Virus record (IMG/VR): IMGVR_UViG_3300033571_016612
Span: 1-40,086 of that record
Strand: one strand, 5' to 3'
Source: a virus
DNA: 40,086 bases
The translations under genes were made by a program, and so were the position numbers. This document shows positions 23,798-32,064 of this stretch, piece by piece. Positions within the stretch are counted from its first letter, which is position 1; every line of letters begins with the position of its first letter. The notes below the pieces were generated by a model. It was not told the origin of the DNA. It did not search any database and saw only the letters and a list, made by a program, of their open reading frames with translations.

Positions 23798-24408
23798 TTA
23801 GTTTTACTCCATGTCCCGTAATAACATTCAGCTTGGTGAAATTTTTCTACCGAATTTGCCGTATAAACAAATCCAAAATCCCCCATAATATCTATTATAG
23901 TTTCTTTAGTGATAATATGAGGATGAGCATCATTTTCAGTTAAATTTAGTCCATTCCCCCATCCAATTGGTTCAAAAATACGGACAACTTTAGAAGTTTC
24001 CATAGATTTTATCATTTGTTCTTCAGGTGAAATAACATGTTGGAAACAATTGAAAAACCAGGTTTCATCAACATCCTCATCAATCTCAAGATCCTCATAT
24101 GGATGAGAAATCATTTCAATTCTAGCCTCATTACACCTATCAATATATTTTTTAGGCCATTGATTAAATAATGGATCGACGCCAATAGATCTTTTGGTAT
24201 CTTTTGTCCAAAGAAGAGCTGGGTAAAATCCGCAACCAACTTCAACAATAACTTTATCTTTGAAATCTTTTTGTAAATCTGCACCAAGAAGATTAAAAGT
24301 TACTTCTACAGCATACTTATATGCTTTTTCTCCAGGATCAGTACTTTCATTCAATTCAGAAATTTCTGCTCTTTGAGCATATTCCCATCTTTCTCTAGAT
24401 ATTTTCAT
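23794..24408 (-). CDS. SAM-dependent methyltransferase-like protein (204 aa), paralogue 1
   Basis: Motif I VIVEVGCGFYPALLWTKD binds SAM; SIGVDPLFNQW carries the acidic residue for the ribose; VDETWFFNCFQHVISPEEQ is the motif IV region; TSKVVRIFEPIGWGNG follows. It starts MKISRERWEYAQRAEISELN, almost the same as its downstream paralogue (MKITEERWVQAQEEELRLSS). Both lack an added substrate domain. Located between a two-domain glycosyltransferase and the kinase, it is likely a sugar-modifying methyltransferase. The reaction is inferred from fold and context. Confidence 0.8.
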   Translation of the reverse strand: MKISRERWEYAQRAEISELNESTDPGEKAYKYAVEVTFNLLGADLQKDFKDKVIVEVGCGFYPALLWTKDTKRSIGVDPLFNQWPKKYIDRCNEARIEMISHPYEDLEIDEDVDETWFFNCFQHVISPEEQMIKSMETSKVVRIFEPIGWGNGLNLTENDAHPHIITKETIIDIMGDFGFVYTANSVEKFHQAECYYGTWSKTK

Positions 24409-24479
24409 ATTAATTTAAATCCATTTGAAGTTTATCCTTAATCATTTTAATAAATTTAGTAAAATAGAGTTATTATTTT

Positions 24480-26066
24480 TTAACTAACCTTTCTGTTTTC
24501 AATAATTCTATAAGATTCCAAAACATCTTTGTATCTATCATAAAATATTTTAACATTTTTATGTTGAGATTTTAAATACCATGGAGCAGGGAATCCATTA
24601 ATTCTTGTACCACCCCATTCACTCTCTGATTGATAATTGATCCAATAACATCCACAAACTTTATTAAGTTCAGTTCTTGCCCTAAACATAAGATCATGAT
24701 CATCCATATCAAGCGGAGCGTATTCCTCATCAAAATAATTTAAAGTTTTAAGATCGTCAAGATTCATCATTAAAGGTCCTCTATTTACAGATCCTCTGAC
24801 AGAAAAAGTATCTCTTGGTGTATTAGATTTATCCGAATGATCACAGTGTATTAATATATCACAATAGCAATTATCAAGATTCTCAAGCATTCCAATATGT
24901 TTCGAATCTTCATTATAAATCCAATTGTGAGATGTTCTAGCAGTAACAGCAAATACATCATCAAACTTTAGGAATGGTTTTTGCATTCTACGATTCCATC
25001 CGAGTTCCTGAATTACCATATCATCTTGAATGATAATTGCATATCTACCAGTACATTCCCTCAATCCAATATTATTTGATTTGGTTTCGAATACATCAGA
25101 TGCATATAATATCTTATAATCTATATCAATGTTCTCTAACATATCAGAAGCAATTTTTTCAGATTGATCAATGCATCCATCAAACACTAAGATTAACTCA
25201 TAATCGCCAGTAGTGTTGTTTACAATTCCATCTATAACTTTTTTAATTAAAAACTCTTTATTATGAACTGTAAGAACTAGACTATGTTTAATTAAATTTC
25301 CTTTTATATAGGGACACTGATTCTGAATTTGAATCATATATTGATCAATGGGTCTATATATGTTTACTTTATTATCAAAATATCTATCATACCAATAATC
25401 AGCATTACATTCCATGTAATTTCTAATAGTACCATTATCGACAAAAAGACCTTCTTTTATTGCCAAATTTGTTAAAATACTTTGATCTTTTGATGAATAT
25501 CCAGAAAATTCAGGAAAATTTTCTTTTTGAGAGAAATGTGAATCTTCTCCATTAACTCTCTCATCTAAACACCATTTCAACCACTCATTTATGATTCTCT
25601 TAGATTCATCACATACTTTCCAAAAAGTAACTCCAGCCTCAAGTTGTGGAGAATTCCAATAATCTTCATCATCACAATCCATAAAAACAAAACAATCTCT
25701 TTTCGTAGTCTTTTTATTTTTATCAAATCCCAAAACAAAAAGACATGGATCATCTTCCATTACGGAATCAACATAATTAAATATTTCTGGATGAAAAAGA
25801 TCTTCAACGTCACATAAAAGAATTTTGTCTCCATCGTCTAATACTTTCATGGTCTCAAGTAATAAAATTGGTTTCCAAGAACACCAACCATATTTGTTGT
25901 TTTCTGTAAAGTATTCTACGTTATTTTTATATACTTCAGTATTTTTTAAAAATTCAACATCATACTCAAAAGATTTTAATCCCTGACTTTTCAATAAATT
26001 GGAAATAAATTTTTGATAATTTGAAAAAATATTTCCGCCATAAGAAAAAGTAACTAAATTCCACAT
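24480..26066 (-). CDS. two-domain glycosyltransferase (528 aa)
   Basis: Residues 1-250 look like a galactosyl/mannosyltransferase-type domain: KYGWCSWKPILLLETMKV, KILLCDVEDLFHPE (DxE metal-like motif) and LEAGVTFWK. Residues about 262-510 are a GT2 domain with SLVLTVHNKEFLIKKVIDGI, ELILVFDGCIDQS, the AIIIQDDMVI aspartates (about 345) and a late APLDMDDHDLMFRART (ED/DxD-like). It probably adds two different sugars in sequence. It is separated from the methyltransferase by 71 bp and starts 3 bp after the next upstream gene ends, placing it in the same operon. Donor and acceptor cannot be read. Confidence 0.83.
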   Translation of the reverse strand: MWNLVTFSYGGNIFSNYQKFISNLLKSQGLKSFEYDVEFLKNTEVYKNNVEYFTENNKYGWCSWKPILLLETMKVLDDGDKILLCDVEDLFHPEIFNYVDSVMEDDPCLFVLGFDKNKKTTKRDCFVFMDCDDEDYWNSPQLEAGVTFWKVCDESKRIINEWLKWCLDERVNGEDSHFSQKENFPEFSGYSSKDQSILTNLAIKEGLFVDNGTIRNYMECNADYWYDRYFDNKVNIYRPIDQYMIQIQNQCPYIKGNLIKHSLVLTVHNKEFLIKKVIDGIVNNTTGDYELILVFDGCIDQSEKIASDMLENIDIDYKILYASDVFETKSNNIGLRECTGRYAIIIQDDMVIQELGWNRRMQKPFLKFDDVFAVTARTSHNWIYNEDSKHIGMLENLDNCYCDILIHCDHSDKSNTPRDTFSVRGSVNRGPLMMNLDDLKTLNYFDEEYAPLDMDDHDLMFRARTELNKVCGCYWINYQSESEWGGTRINGFPAPWYLKSQHKNVKIFYDRYKDVLESYRIIENRKVS

Positions 26067-26069
26067 AAA

Positions 26070-26909
26070 TTATTCCTCAGAATATTTTCTCAAATATTTT
26101 TGACTAGTATAGTAATTAATAAGTTGTTTTTTATCCAATCTCTGTAAAAAGTCCCACAATTCAAGATTTTCTTTCATATATGGATTCTTTTGATATGAAA
26201 CTGGCCAAGAATTATCGCCTCTACTATGTTCCAAATGATAAACATGATCATCTATTCTACCAACATTGTATCCTAATTTATTAAATCTAAAAAATCTTTC
26301 TTTATCTTCCGGTGAAGATCCTCGAAAATTTTCATTTTCCATCCCACCTTCAATATAAACTCTTCTATTAAAAAATTGGACATGTCCATACTGAGAGATT
26401 TCAGTATTTTGTTGTTGTTCTAAAATTGAAAAATTAAAATTATTATTTAAAAATTCACTTACGAGTTCATCATTAGCATAAATTTGTTTTTGATAATAAC
26501 CAAATCCATAAGGATATATTACATCGTAAGTTTTATCTATAATTAGATTATAGCACTTTATATAAGTATCCGGTTTTAGTAGAACATCACAATCATAATT
26601 AACAATAACTTCAGTTTTCGATCGTTCCAACATTTCATTTATGATTTGCATTCTATAAAAAACAGGATCATTTGATTTCTCAAAAATATAATCTAATTGA
26701 TTAATATCATCTTCTACAAATTCTTTAATCTGAGGTAGAGCATAACTCTGAAAATATTTTTCATTATCAACTTCTTTTAAAATTATATTGGTATTAAAAT
26801 TTTTTAAAAGATAACAAAGAACAGTAATTATATTTCTAATTCTATCGTCAGAATCAATTCTGATGGGAATTAAAAAAGTTAATTTCGACAAATCAATTTT
26901 ATTACTCAT
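26070..26909 (-). CDS. GT2-type glycosyltransferase, chondroitin-polymerase-like (279 aa)
   Basis: Fold signatures: LTFLIPIRIDSDDRIRNIIT at the N-terminus, VIVNYDCDVLLKPDTYIK (DCDV, metal-binding DxD-like, about residue 108), GMENENFRGSSPEDKERFFR (EDxE-like acid region) and VYHLEHSRGDNSW (HxxHSRG end motif), as in the N-terminal domain of chondroitin/hyaluronan-type polymerases. The start is taken at 26909, because that ATG overlaps the upstream TGA as ATGA; an upstream start 12 bp earlier is possible. It transfers a sugar from a nucleotide donor in the cytoplasm. Part of the 19-28 kb sugar operon. Confidence 0.8.
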   Translation of the reverse strand: MSNKIDLSKLTFLIPIRIDSDDRIRNIITVLCYLLKNFNTNIILKEVDNEKYFQSYALPQIKEFVEDDINQLDYIFEKSNDPVFYRMQIINEMLERSKTEVIVNYDCDVLLKPDTYIKCYNLIIDKTYDVIYPYGFGYYQKQIYANDELVSEFLNNNFNFSILEQQQNTEISQYGHVQFFNRRVYIEGGMENENFRGSSPEDKERFFRFNKLGYNVGRIDDHVYHLEHSRGDNSWPVSYQKNPYMKENLELWDFLQRLDKKQLINYYTSQKYLRKYSEE

Positions 26910-27688
26910 ATAACAATCCACTCATTTAAATAAAGATCGTGAGTTTTATTTTTAGAAGTATCGCCAGTAGTTCCATACCATTTTTGGGGAGCTATTACTT
27001 TTTTAGATTTAGCTAACCATGCACCCCACCAACTAAAAGAACTATTAGCAATAATATGATAATGACACATACTCATTAAACACAAATCAATATATGTATT
27101 ATATGATTCTGATACCAAAAATCTATCTGACTTAAATATATTTTGCATATTACACCATTCAATATCATCAGAAAAAATCATTACAGGAATAGTATCGTCA
27201 AAATGTTTTAATGCCATATCATAATAATTTATATCACATAGAGGATGATTTATTGAATTATAGACATAATCAGTTCTTCTTACATGTAAAGCAATAATTT
27301 CATCAAAATTAAAATTTTTAGTGCAAGGTTCTAGTATATATTCCTTAAAAGTAAAATCTTCTCTTATGCTATCCTCGATATGCTTGAAATATTTTTCAGT
27401 CTGAAAATATCCATGCAAATTTACATTATCAGGGCAATTTTGAACATATTCTTCATCATAATGGTACTGTCTTTCTTGATAAAATTGTCCAGGTAAATAA
27501 CAAATATTCTCAAGATTTTTTAATTCAAAGATTTCAAAAAGCTTATTATCCTTCCACTTATCATTATAATTAGTTTGTGGAATACAAAACTCATAATTTT
27601 TATAATCCGCAATCCCCCTCAATGCTGCATATTGAAACATTTGATTAGCCAATCTACCATGTTGACCGAGATAATTAAATCCAATCAC
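26906..27688 (-). CDS. GT11 alpha-1,2-fucosyltransferase-like (260 aa)
   Basis: GT11 signatures: GFNYLGQHGRLANQMFQYAA at the N-terminus, ALHVRRTDYV (HxRRxDY, GDP-fucose binding, about residue 135), VMIFSDDIEWC (SDD) and ANSSFSWWGAWLAKSKKVIA (NSSFSWWGAW). Members move fucose (or a similar GDP-sugar) onto galactose of surface glycans. First gene of the sugar operon by transcription; about 135 bp of AT-rich, hairpin-bearing DNA separates it from the upstream small membrane protein. It does not reveal which glycan, phage or host, is the acceptor. Confidence 0.9.
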   Translation of the reverse strand: MIGFNYLGQHGRLANQMFQYAALRGIADYKNYEFCIPQTNYNDKWKDNKLFEIFELKNLENICYLPGQFYQERQYHYDEEYVQNCPDNVNLHGYFQTEKYFKHIEDSIREDFTFKEYILEPCTKNFNFDEIIALHVRRTDYVYNSINHPLCDINYYDMALKHFDDTIPVMIFSDDIEWCNMQNIFKSDRFLVSESYNTYIDLCLMSMCHYHIIANSSFSWWGAWLAKSKKVIAPQKWYGTTGDTSKNKTHDLYLNEWIVI

Positions 27689-27771
27689 TTACAACTCCTG
27701 TATTATTATTGAATCCGATTTTCTAGACATTATTTAATTTCAATTATTAAAAACAATTTAACATATTTAAA

Positions 27772-27789
27772 GATCCTTGCCAAAGGATC
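27772..27789 (-). terminator. hairpin terminator between the small membrane gene and the sugar operon
   Basis: GATCCTT/AAGGATC stem with a 4-nt loop, followed on the minus strand by TTTAAAT. It would end transcription from the 27824-28069 gene. A second hairpin, CCTAGTT/AACTAGG (27813-27832), straddles that gene's stop. Confidence 0.5.
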
Positions 27790-27823
27790 AAAACGGGTCA
27801 TTGACTCCACCACCTAGTTTATA

Positions 27824-28069
27824 CTAACTAGGAAAAGTTAATTGAATGAGTTTCGGAATCTCAATTGCGGCATAAAATCCACAAATAACAAGAATGTCCC
27901 AAAATTTATACTTGATTGCAAAAGGTATGACACAAGCGTTACCAATACATTTTGCAATTAATCCGATTTTGGGATCCCCCCATAAAAGGATGAAATATCC
28001 AGATAAAAGAAAAATATTTCCAATGTATCTTAATAAATCTGTATTTTTTATAAGGAGATGCTTTAACAC
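27824..28069 (-). CDS. small membrane protein, two to three helices (81 aa)
   Basis: Hydrophobic segments are visible: LLRYIGNIFLLSGYFILLWG (about residue 12-31), a middle GLIAKCIGNACVIPFAIKY and a third DILVICGFYAAIEIPKL. No catalytic motif. The reading frame opens at GTG (28069) with no clear ribosome site, so the true start may be slightly downstream. It is separated from upstream genes by a strong AT-rich stem-loop. The type recurs as a conserved hypothetical membrane protein in cyanophages, to my recollection; function unknown. Confidence 0.65.
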   Translation of the reverse strand: MLKHLLIKNTDLLRYIGNIFLLSGYFILLWGDPKIGLIAKCIGNACVIPFAIKYKFWDILVICGFYAAIEIPKLIQLTFPS

Positions 28070-28106
28070 TAAACAATACTTTTAAAGACTTTTTGTATTT
28101 TTAGAA

Positions 28107-28151
28107 AATTGATTTATCTATAAAACTTTTATGTTTTATAAATTCATCAAT
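28107..28151 (-). terminator. AT-rich stem-loop downstream of the 87-aa gene
   Basis: TATAAAAC pairs with GTTTTATA around a TTTTAT loop, with flanking TTGAT/ATCAA extending the stem. It lies after the stop of the 28158-28421 gene and before the membrane gene. Terminator by position; no long T run. Confidence 0.4.
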
Positions 28152-28157
28152 TATTAT

Positions 28158-28421
28158 TTAGGTGCCATCATCATCCTCATCTTTCTTAGCATAACAAGCA
28201 ACTCCATCAGGGTCCAACCAACAGGTATAAGAAAAGTTATCCATTGCAGTAATCAGTTGATCTTTGTTATCCAAAAGATACATGTCTTTGTATCGTCCTG
28301 TATAGGAATCCATTTTTTGAATTCGATAATCAGGCATACCATTAATTTCAAGAACCCCCACCTCGACATATCGGTAGGGGAATTTCTCCATTAAAACAAT
28401 TGGTTTTTGAATTAGTTTCAT
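28158..28421 (-). CDS. 87-aa hypothetical protein
   Basis: The sequence has mixed composition with beta strands (YRYVEVGVLEINGMPDYRIQ), a cysteine pair in FSYTCWLDPDGVACYAKK and an acidic tail (DEDDDGT). It overlaps the upstream 72-aa gene by 4 bp (ATGA), so the two are translationally coupled. No known domain recognised. Probably an early accessory protein, judged only by its size and place in the small-gene block. Confidence 0.7.
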   Translation of the reverse strand: MKLIQKPIVLMEKFPYRYVEVGVLEINGMPDYRIQKMDSYTGRYKDMYLLDNKDQLITAMDNFSYTCWLDPDGVACYAKKDEDDDGT

Positions 28422-28636
28422 TGCACAACTTCAATAGATTGAAGGTCAGAGTCAATTTGATCCATGACGATTTCATAGTTATCAAGAGGATCATCAGAAA
28501 ATATAACTCCTTTTTTGTTATAGTATTGAAGAAGTTTTCTATAAAGTTTTGGATTCTTCACATCAAGATAAAATTCGCCATCTACAGCACCACGAAGAGT
28601 GCGTACATCTTTCTTGAATTTTTGAGTCAGAGTCAT
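28418..28636 (-). CDS. 72-aa hypothetical protein
   Basis: Starts MTLTQKFKKDVRTLRGAVDG and continues EFYLDVKNPKLYRKLLQYYN, with an acidic tail. Charged, soluble and helix-rich. The overlap with the downstream 87-aa gene supports both being real. No catalytic motif and no recognised family. Confidence 0.7.
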   Translation of the reverse strand: MTLTQKFKKDVRTLRGAVDGEFYLDVKNPKLYRKLLQYYNKKGVIFSDDPLDNYEIVMDQIDSDLQSIEVVQ

Positions 28637-28720
28637 AGTCGTGCTTTGTTTACGAAGTAATTGTAGAACGTCTGAGAAAATCTGTCAAGTCTTCCAATTT
28701 AAAAATTGGCACAGTCAGAT

Positions 28721-28843
28721 TCATTTTTTGTGAATTCTAGCAATTCCTATAATTGGAACTACTATTAATCCCATTCCACATAATCCCAACCATACGGGAC
28801 TTTTAGCTAGAATTTCTACAATATGAAATATTTTATCGTGCAT
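28721..28843 (-). CDS. 40-aa single-helix membrane peptide
   Basis: ATG at 28843, stop TGA at 28721. Reading: MHDKIFHIVEILAKSPVWLG, then LCGMGLIVVPIIGIARIHKK. One hydrophobic helix in the second half with a basic end, so it may sit in a membrane with the C-terminus in the cytoplasm. Located in a cluster of small membrane proteins. It is too short for the usual ORF cut-off, but a clean start, stop and composition support it. Function unknown. Confidence 0.5.
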   Translation of the reverse strand: MHDKIFHIVEILAKSPVWLGLCGMGLIVVPIIGIARIHKK

Positions 28844-28920
28844 ATCCAAAATTAAGTGAAATATAAATTAATAGAACAAATATGAAAAAAAGTATAACTG
28901 TAGAAGCGATTAACTCGTTA

Positions 28921-29211
28921 TTATTCTTCGTCTTCATCTTCGTAACTCGAAGGTTCTTCGAACAATTCATCCATTTTTAATTTTATAATTCTTTCCTGTA
29001 ATTCATTTAAATCTTCTTCTGTAAATTTGATCACCAGTAATCCTTCTCCTATTTTATAATTTTTCATTTCTGGATGTTTAATTTTTGGATATTTAGAATA
29101 TCCATATTTAGAGTTCATTATCATCCAACCTTGTATGAACATTGAAATCGCAATTAATGCAAAAACAAACCATGGTATTAAAAAAATTATTGAAGAGTAA
29201 TTTTGAGCCAT
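28921..29211 (-). CDS. 96-aa membrane protein with acidic C-terminal tail
   Basis: One hydrophobic helix near the N-terminus (IIFLIPWFVFALIAISMFIQ), then a basic/aromatic loop (SKYGYSKYPKIKHPEMK), a soluble helix (TEEDLNELQERIIKLKM) and a strongly acidic tail (EEPSSYEDEDEE). It overlaps the start of the upstream 66-aa membrane protein gene (29187-29387) by 25 bp. Possibly a small membrane complex with that neighbour. No named family. Confidence 0.7.
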   Translation of the reverse strand: MAQNYSSIIFLIPWFVFALIAISMFIQGWMIMNSKYGYSKYPKIKHPEMKNYKIGEGLLVIKFTEEDLNELQERIIKLKMDELFEEPSSYEDEDEE

Positions 29212-29387
29212 GGAAATAAAGGAGGAATGACGCCTATTAATCTAAGAAGACCTTCAGCGAATAATCCAAGAACTACCCAACCAACACACATTGAAATAAT
29301 TGAGGCATTTCTATTATGTATTCTTATTGCAGAATCAATCATCTCCTGAACTTCGTCTCTAGTTACAAAATCATTATCATCATTCAT
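29187..29387 (-). CDS. 66-aa membrane protein
   Basis: Soluble acidic N-terminus (MNDDNDFVTRDEVQEMIDSA), then one membrane helix (IISMCVGWVVLGLFAEGLLR) and a short hydrophobic end. It overlaps the preceding 50-aa gene by 8 bp and the following 96-aa gene by 25 bp, so the three are tightly coupled. Function unknown. Confidence 0.7.
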   Translation of the reverse strand: MNDDNDFVTRDEVQEMIDSAIRIHNRNASIISMCVGWVVLGLFAEGLLRLIGVIPPLFPWLKITLQ

Positions 29388-29532
29388 GAATTTCGCCTAA
29401 AAATTTTGCATATGGATCTTTTCCAGTTTTAACTATCTGACATGCTCTTTTATAAAACATATTATCAGTATTACCGGATTGTTCAAAGGTTTCTTTGATC
29501 TTGATCCAATTTTTGAGACTTCTATCGTCCAT
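29380..29532 (-). CDS. 50-aa hypothetical protein
   Basis: ATG at 29532, TGA at 29380. Reads MDDRSLKNWIKIKETFEQSG, then NTDNMFYKRACQIVKTGKD and a short end. Soluble, helix-rich; resembles small conserved cyanophage proteins. Its ATG lies at the base of a 13-bp inverted repeat (29531-29608), which could hide the start in the mRNA. Overlaps the 66-aa gene. Function unknown. Confidence 0.6.
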   Translation of the reverse strand: MDDRSLKNWIKIKETFEQSGNTDNMFYKRACQIVKTGKDPYAKFLGEIHE

Positions 29533-29608
29533 GTTTTTGTATCTATACACTAATAATTTATATTAGAATATATTTTGATTTCTAGTGTTTATGTTGATAC
29601 AAAAACAT
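29531..29608. repeat. 13-bp perfect inverted repeat covering a start codon
   Basis: ATGTTTTTGTATC (29531-29543) and GATACAAAAACAT (29596-29608) are exact inverted copies; a second inner pair, ACACTA/TAGTGT (29547-29552 with 29583-29588), stacks on it. The intergenic RNA could form a long stem that contains the start of the 50-aa gene (29532). A late-promoter-like TATAAATT lies inside. Possible translational switch or terminator. Confidence 0.6.
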
Positions 29609-29614
29609 TTTAAA

Positions 29615-29878
29615 TCATCTCTCTTCAAAATCTATTTTACGAATTTTTCTTTTCTTTCTTTCTTCTTGCCATTGAATATCTTCATTTGAAAGAACATTAG
29701 TTTTCGATGAAAATAAACTTTTGGGATCTGTCACCATAATAACATTCGCCAAATCAATCGCGGAAATTTTCTCACCACAAATAGTGGTCATATTCGAACA
29801 TCCGCAAGTTACGGTTTTATTTGAATATGCCTGAATTTCTTTGCCACAAGAACGACACTGAACTTTTAAATTTTCCAT
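29615..29878 (-). CDS. 87-aa zinc-ribbon-like hypothetical protein
   Basis: N-terminal four-cysteine set: CRSCGKEIQAY, then TVTCGCSNMTTICG, which could bind one zinc. The C-terminal half is charged (DIQWQEERKKRKIRKIDFEE). Such small Cys-rich proteins in T4-like cyanophages are usually called hypothetical; a nucleic-acid or protein-binding role is only suggested by the zinc motif. It follows the Dps-like gene by 9 bp. Confidence 0.72.
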   Translation of the reverse strand: MENLKVQCRSCGKEIQAYSNKTVTCGCSNMTTICGEKISAIDLANVIMVTDPKSLFSSKTNVLSNEDIQWQEERKKRKIRKIDFEER

Positions 29879-29887
29879 TTTACACTT

Positions 29888-30331
29888 TTACTCTAATACT
29901 GATCTTAACATCCACAGAAATTTTCCATGAGTTTCCATTAAACTCTGAACAAGATTTGAAGTTGCAAATTGTTTTTGCTTATCTGCTTCTTCAGAAACAC
30001 TAGAAAATAAATCAATGATTTTTTTATTATCATCTCTTAATTGTCTAACCATTTCTCTGGAATCAATTTCCTGAGAACTATTTGAAGCCTGCTCAATATG
30101 AGATACTTCTACAATTCTAGAAAGAGTACTTACAGGTTTAATACCCAAGTATCTCATATGTTCAGTGAGTGAATCAATCTCTTCAAACATTTTTTCGTAT
30201 TGGTCCCCAAAAAGAGTATGTAATTGTTGAAAATCCGAACCAACTACATTCCAATGATACATCCAAGTTTTTTGAAAAAGTACAAAAAGCGTGGATTGAG
30301 AATCACTCAAAAGTTTAAAAAGTTTTTCCAT
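29888..30331 (-). CDS. Dps-like ferritin (147 aa)
   Basis: Four-helix ferritin-like protein: KTWMYHWNVVGSDFQQLHTL (Dps ferroxidase His and surrounding), QYEKMFEEIDSLTEHMRYLG (E..D.xxEH iron site) and MRQ-type long helices to the end (ETHGKFLWMLRSVLE). Dps proteins form dodecamers that oxidise and store Fe(II) and limit peroxide damage to DNA. In a phage it could protect replicating DNA or manage host iron released from photosystems. A perfect TATAAATA late promoter (30347-30354) and an AAGG site precede the ATG, so late expression is likely. Confidence 0.85.
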   Translation of the reverse strand: MEKLFKLLSDSQSTLFVLFQKTWMYHWNVVGSDFQQLHTLFGDQYEKMFEEIDSLTEHMRYLGIKPVSTLSRIVEVSHIEQASNSSQEIDSREMVRQLRDDNKKIIDLFSSVSEEADKQKQFATSNLVQSLMETHGKFLWMLRSVLE

Positions 30332-30346
30332 TTCACCTTTTTTATG

Positions 30347-30354
30347 TATTTATA
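30347..30354 (-). promoter_or_regulatory. T4 late promoter (TATAAATA) of the Dps-like gene
   Basis: Exact minus-strand TATAAATA 16 bp before the ATG at 30331, with AAGG between. It overlaps the tail of the porin terminator. Confidence 0.6.
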
Positions 30355-30357
30355 AAA

Positions 30358-30385
30358 AAACACCCCCCAGATTCAGAGGGTGTTT
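30358..30385 (-). terminator. Rho-independent terminator of the porin gene
   Basis: AAACACCC / GGGTGTTT (8 bp) with a 12-nt loop; the minus strand continues with a T run. It lies 19 bp after the porin stop at 30404 and separates it from the Dps-like gene. Confidence 0.85.
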
Positions 30386-30403
30386 AAGAAGACAAAATTT
30401 TCT

Positions 30404-31906
30404 TTAGAAAGTAAATTTCGTCTGAACGATCCCACCCCATCTAGATTCTACATCTTTAAATGCTTGATTATTTTGAACATAGATGATTGCAGGAGTGATA
30501 CTCACATTGTCCCCAACTCTAAATTTATAGAAAATTTCAAGAAGAGATGCTTTATCACTCAAACCAGAATAATTTCCGGGTTGACCATATGCAACGCCAG
30601 CAGAATTTCCACTCACAAACACGTCACTCCATTGGAGTCCGGCAAACCACGTAGATGTATTCGTGGCACTGTTAGAAATCGAAGTCGAATCACTCACAGT
30701 ATTCCATCCATATCCTGCACTAATTGATGGCATAAGAGTACCACCCTGAGAAGGTTGCCAGTATGCATTCACTCCATATCCGTTCGAAGTTTGCTCTGGA
30801 GTAAGAACACCACTTGCACCCAAAGGACCATTATAAGTACGAACTCTTGTCCCTTCAGTACCGTAACGGTAACCGAATGCAATACCATAGTTAGGAGCAC
30901 GATAACCAAGTTGAACCATTGCATTCAACCCACCAGTTTCATCAAATACACCTTTGGATGAATCTGAACCGTTCTGAGCAACATAGTTCACTCCCGCAAC
31001 AAAACCTCTTTTTCCAGGTTGAACCCATTGTGCGCCGAATCCAGAACCAGTTGCTTTATTATAAACACCTGGAACACCTGCAGTAGTAAAGAAATCCAAG
31101 ATTTCCGAACGATATGCAGTAGGCACCCATGCCATTTCAGTATTACGAACCAGTGGACCAGCAGTAAGAGTCAAACCTTTAGTAAGAGCGGGAAAACTAT
31201 AATAAAGGCGATCAATAATCGCTGAATTGGAAGTCGTGGTTTCTGCTTTATCCAATTTCAGAATAGAAGAACTTGAACCAAATGGTTGAGAAGAAAAATT
31301 ACCCGATCGGATACGAGTACGAAGCAAGTCTTCACCATTAAACGATGTATCAAAATTCAGACGAAGATCATAATTAAATGCAGTATTTCCTACATTTTGA
31401 CCATTTTGATAAAGAGATGTTGGATTGAGACGAGCACCTGGAACACCACCAAGAACAAAACTAGATTCTCCACGAAGTTTGGTAGTCGTAGAAAATTGAT
31501 TTGATTCAAGTACTCCAATTTTCGCTTCAGCAACATCAACTCGACCTCGAATTACAGAAAGTTCTTTCGAAAATTCGGTGAGAAGTCTCTTAAGTTCATC
31601 AGTCACTTCAGTTACTCTATCCAAGCAAGAATTCAAGAGAGCAGCTGCTTCATAGCGAGTCATGGATTGACTTCCAGCATAGGTTCCATTCGGATAACCT
31701 GCAACGCAACCATACCTTTCAATAAGATTACTCAGTGCTTGATACGACCAATCCGTTGGTTTTACATCACTAAATTGAGAGATGCTTGTTACTTGATCAG
31801 AAGAGTATTGAGACACTTCCGAAATTTTTAATTCAGATGCATTAGAAGAAACTGGGAAAATTGAACCAAGAACAGCAGATGCAAGAATTAATGAATTAAG
31901 TTTCAT
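30404..31906 (-). CDS. cyanobacterial-type SLH/OprB outer-membrane porin (500 aa)
   Basis: Signal peptide at the N-terminus (SLILASAVLGSIFPVSSNA), then an SLH domain (ISQFSDVKPTDWSYQALSNL, RYGCVAGYPNGTY, MTRYEAAALLNSCLDRV; about residue 45-95), a coiled-coil spacer (about 97-135, VAEAKIGVLESNQ), and a beta-barrel with many alternating strands up to a C-terminal ...GGIVQTKFTF ending in Phe. This is the iron-uptake/SomA porin family of cyanobacterial outer membranes. A phage copy could alter host nutrient or iron uptake, or replace a damaged porin. It has its own sigma70-like promoter and terminator, so it is an independently expressed auxiliary gene. Confidence 0.88.
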   Translation of the reverse strand: MKLNSLILASAVLGSIFPVSSNASELKISEVSQYSSDQVTSISQFSDVKPTDWSYQALSNLIERYGCVAGYPNGTYAGSQSMTRYEAAALLNSCLDRVTEVTDELKRLLTEFSKELSVIRGRVDVAEAKIGVLESNQFSTTTKLRGESSFVLGGVPGARLNPTSLYQNGQNVGNTAFNYDLRLNFDTSFNGEDLLRTRIRSGNFSSQPFGSSSSILKLDKAETTTSNSAIIDRLYYSFPALTKGLTLTAGPLVRNTEMAWVPTAYRSEILDFFTTAGVPGVYNKATGSGFGAQWVQPGKRGFVAGVNYVAQNGSDSSKGVFDETGGLNAMVQLGYRAPNYGIAFGYRYGTEGTRVRTYNGPLGASGVLTPEQTSNGYGVNAYWQPSQGGTLMPSISAGYGWNTVSDSTSISNSATNTSTWFAGLQWSDVFVSGNSAGVAYGQPGNYSGLSDKASLLEIFYKFRVGDNVSITPAIIYVQNNQAFKDVESRWGGIVQTKFTF

Positions 31907-31976
31907 AAAGATTTTTTACTAAACGATAGTATAAGGGAAGTAATTATGTATTAGACATTATTACTTCATGATATTT

Positions 31977-32008
31977 ATTTCAATAAACTTTTAGAAATTA
32001 TTGAAATA
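31977..32008. repeat. 10-bp inverted repeat in the porin leader
   Basis: ATTTCAATAA and TTATTGAAAT, separated by about 11 bp, form a perfect hairpin in the leader between the porin promoter and ATG. It could be a regulatory stem-loop or the terminator of the upstream HNH gene, although no T run follows. Confidence 0.5.
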
Positions 32009-32064
32009 AAATTCGGTAGTTACACATCAGATAAAGTCAAAGATTCATCTTATAGTGCTTAGGT

